DNA from: Actinomycetota bacterium
Lineage (GTDB): Bacteria; Cyanobacteriota; Vampirovibrionia; Obscuribacterales; Obscuribacteraceae
NCBI GenBank assembly: GCA_903970355.1
Contig: CAJCIF010000109.1
Span: 1-6,072, forward strand
Length of the DNA stretch: 6,072 nucleotides
Direction: 5' to 3'
The notes beneath the pieces are model-generated. The model was given only the letters and a program-made list of their open reading frames with translations. It did not search any database and was not told the origin of the DNA. The translations under genes and the position numbers were made by a program. Shown here one piece after another: positions 5,757 through 6,072 of the stretch (positions within the stretch are counted from its first letter, which is position 1; every line of letters starts with the position of its first letter).

Positions 5757-5789
5757 CTTGCGGTCGGGCAGCCGCGTGGAGAAAATCGC

Positions 5790-6072
5790 ATGTTGAAGGG
5801 CATAGGGATGGCAAAAAGTAGAACACTTGCATTCTTGACATTGTTCGCTATAGGAAATCAAGCGAACGCTCACGGCTTAGTCAGCCCAACTCCGCTCGGA
5901 CACTTTGCTCTATCAGCTCATTCTTTTTTCGTAAAACCGTCGGCTCACTCGAGTCTGTTGCTAAACACGCGTCTTCCTGGTTTATCAGGTTCACAAAGCA
6001 TTTTTCGCAACGAAATTAAAGGTTACACCGGTCAAGGCATATATCAGGGCATCGTTGCGCAATTCAATTCGG
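5790..6072 (+). CDS. Exported protein with N-terminal signal peptide, 3'-truncated by the window edge
   Basis: The frame is open from an ATG at 5790 to the last base, giving 94 codons of a longer gene. GGAG (5778-5781) lies eight bases ahead of this ATG, the reason for choosing it. A second in-frame ATG at 5808 directly after AGGG-like sequence is also possible. The N-terminus has basic residues (K3, K9, R11), a hydrophobic core (L-A-F-L-T-L-F-A-I-G) and an A-N-A cleavage site around residue 28, a standard Sec signal peptide without a lipobox cysteine. The mature part starts H-G-L-V-S-P-T-P and is rich in Ser, Leu and Gly. Its last visible segment (K-G-Y-T-G-Q-G-I-Y-Q-G) suggests short beta strands. 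I do not recognise the family from this fragment. It is divergent from the kinase operon and might be regulated by it, but nothing shows this directly. Confidence 0.75.
   Translation, partial: MLKGIGMAKSRTLAFLTLFAIGNQANAHGLVSPTPLGHFALSAHSFFVKPSAHSSLLLNTRLPGLSGSQSIFRNEIKGYTGQGIYQGIVAQFNS

Larger units (their letters stand above)
5389..5789. other. 401-base region between divergent transcription units
   Basis: This region separates the minus-strand kinase operon from the plus-strand exported-protein gene and should hold the promoters of both. The part next to the operon (5389-5535) has no clear promoter. A TTGACA at 5539-5534 lacks a good -10. A 23-codon ORF with a strong ribosome site lies at 5536-5607. 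The part from 5640 to 5750 is richer in GC than its surroundings (about 57% by count of 5641-5760) and can form a long-range stem. A candidate extended -10 for the right-hand gene is at 5748-5756. A 70-codon frame on the plus strand from a GTG at 5584 has no start signals and unlikely composition. Confidence 0.6.

Noticed and set aside
5584..5796. 70-codon plus-strand frame from a GTG in the intergenic region
   Set aside because: There is no ribosome site, its composition is unlikely (runs of Trp and His), and it overlaps the start of the exported-protein gene.
1..6072. CRISPR array, insertion sequence ends, transposase or integrase gene
   Set aside because: No repeated spacer-like units, terminal inverted repeats or recombinase motifs were seen on either strand.

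Overview
The window is bacterial DNA of moderate GC content. Genes are close-packed with overlapping start and stop codons, Shine-Dalgarno sites are present, and a tRNA gene is encoded. The species cannot be fixed from the sequence. The pairing of a soluble PAS histidine kinase with a small Rcp1-like response regulator is common in Cyanobacteriota, including their non-photosynthetic relatives, but also in Bacteroidota, Myxococcota and others, so this is only a weak hint.

Layout from left to right. (1) Positions 2-850, plus strand: an unrecognised protein whose frame is open at the left edge, so its N-terminus is probably outside the window. (2) Positions 864-1109, minus strand: an unrecognised 81-residue protein, convergent with the first gene and with its own candidate promoter and ribosome binding site. 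(3) Positions 1110-1411: no convincing gene, only short palindromes and a small direct repeat. (4) Positions 1412-1485, minus strand: tRNA-Arg with anticodon CCU, with a consensus -10 box just upstream. (5) Positions 1553-5388, minus strand: a compact four-gene signalling operon. (6) Positions 5389-5789: a 401-base intergenic region with a possible short leader ORF on the minus strand, a GC-rich block able to fold, and a candidate extended -10 on the plus strand. (7) Positions 5790-6072, plus strand: the start of an exported protein with a signal peptide, cut off by the right edge.

The core of the window is the minus-strand operon. In transcription order it holds a PAS histidine kinase (5388-4279), a single-domain Rcp1-like response regulator (4282-3848, ATGA overlap), a kinase with an N-terminal receiver followed by two PAS domains and HisKA/HATPase_c (3845-1935, 2-base gap), and a second single-domain response regulator (1948-1553, 14-base overlap). 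All four look cytosolic, all key phosphotransfer residues are present, and none has a DNA-binding or enzymatic output domain. I infer a self-contained branched phosphotransfer module that senses something inside the cell through PAS domains and acts by protein-protein contact or by passing phosphate to a partner encoded elsewhere. The family types are well known. The particular gene set without an output is the most noteworthy system here, but I see no proof of a wholly new kind of system.
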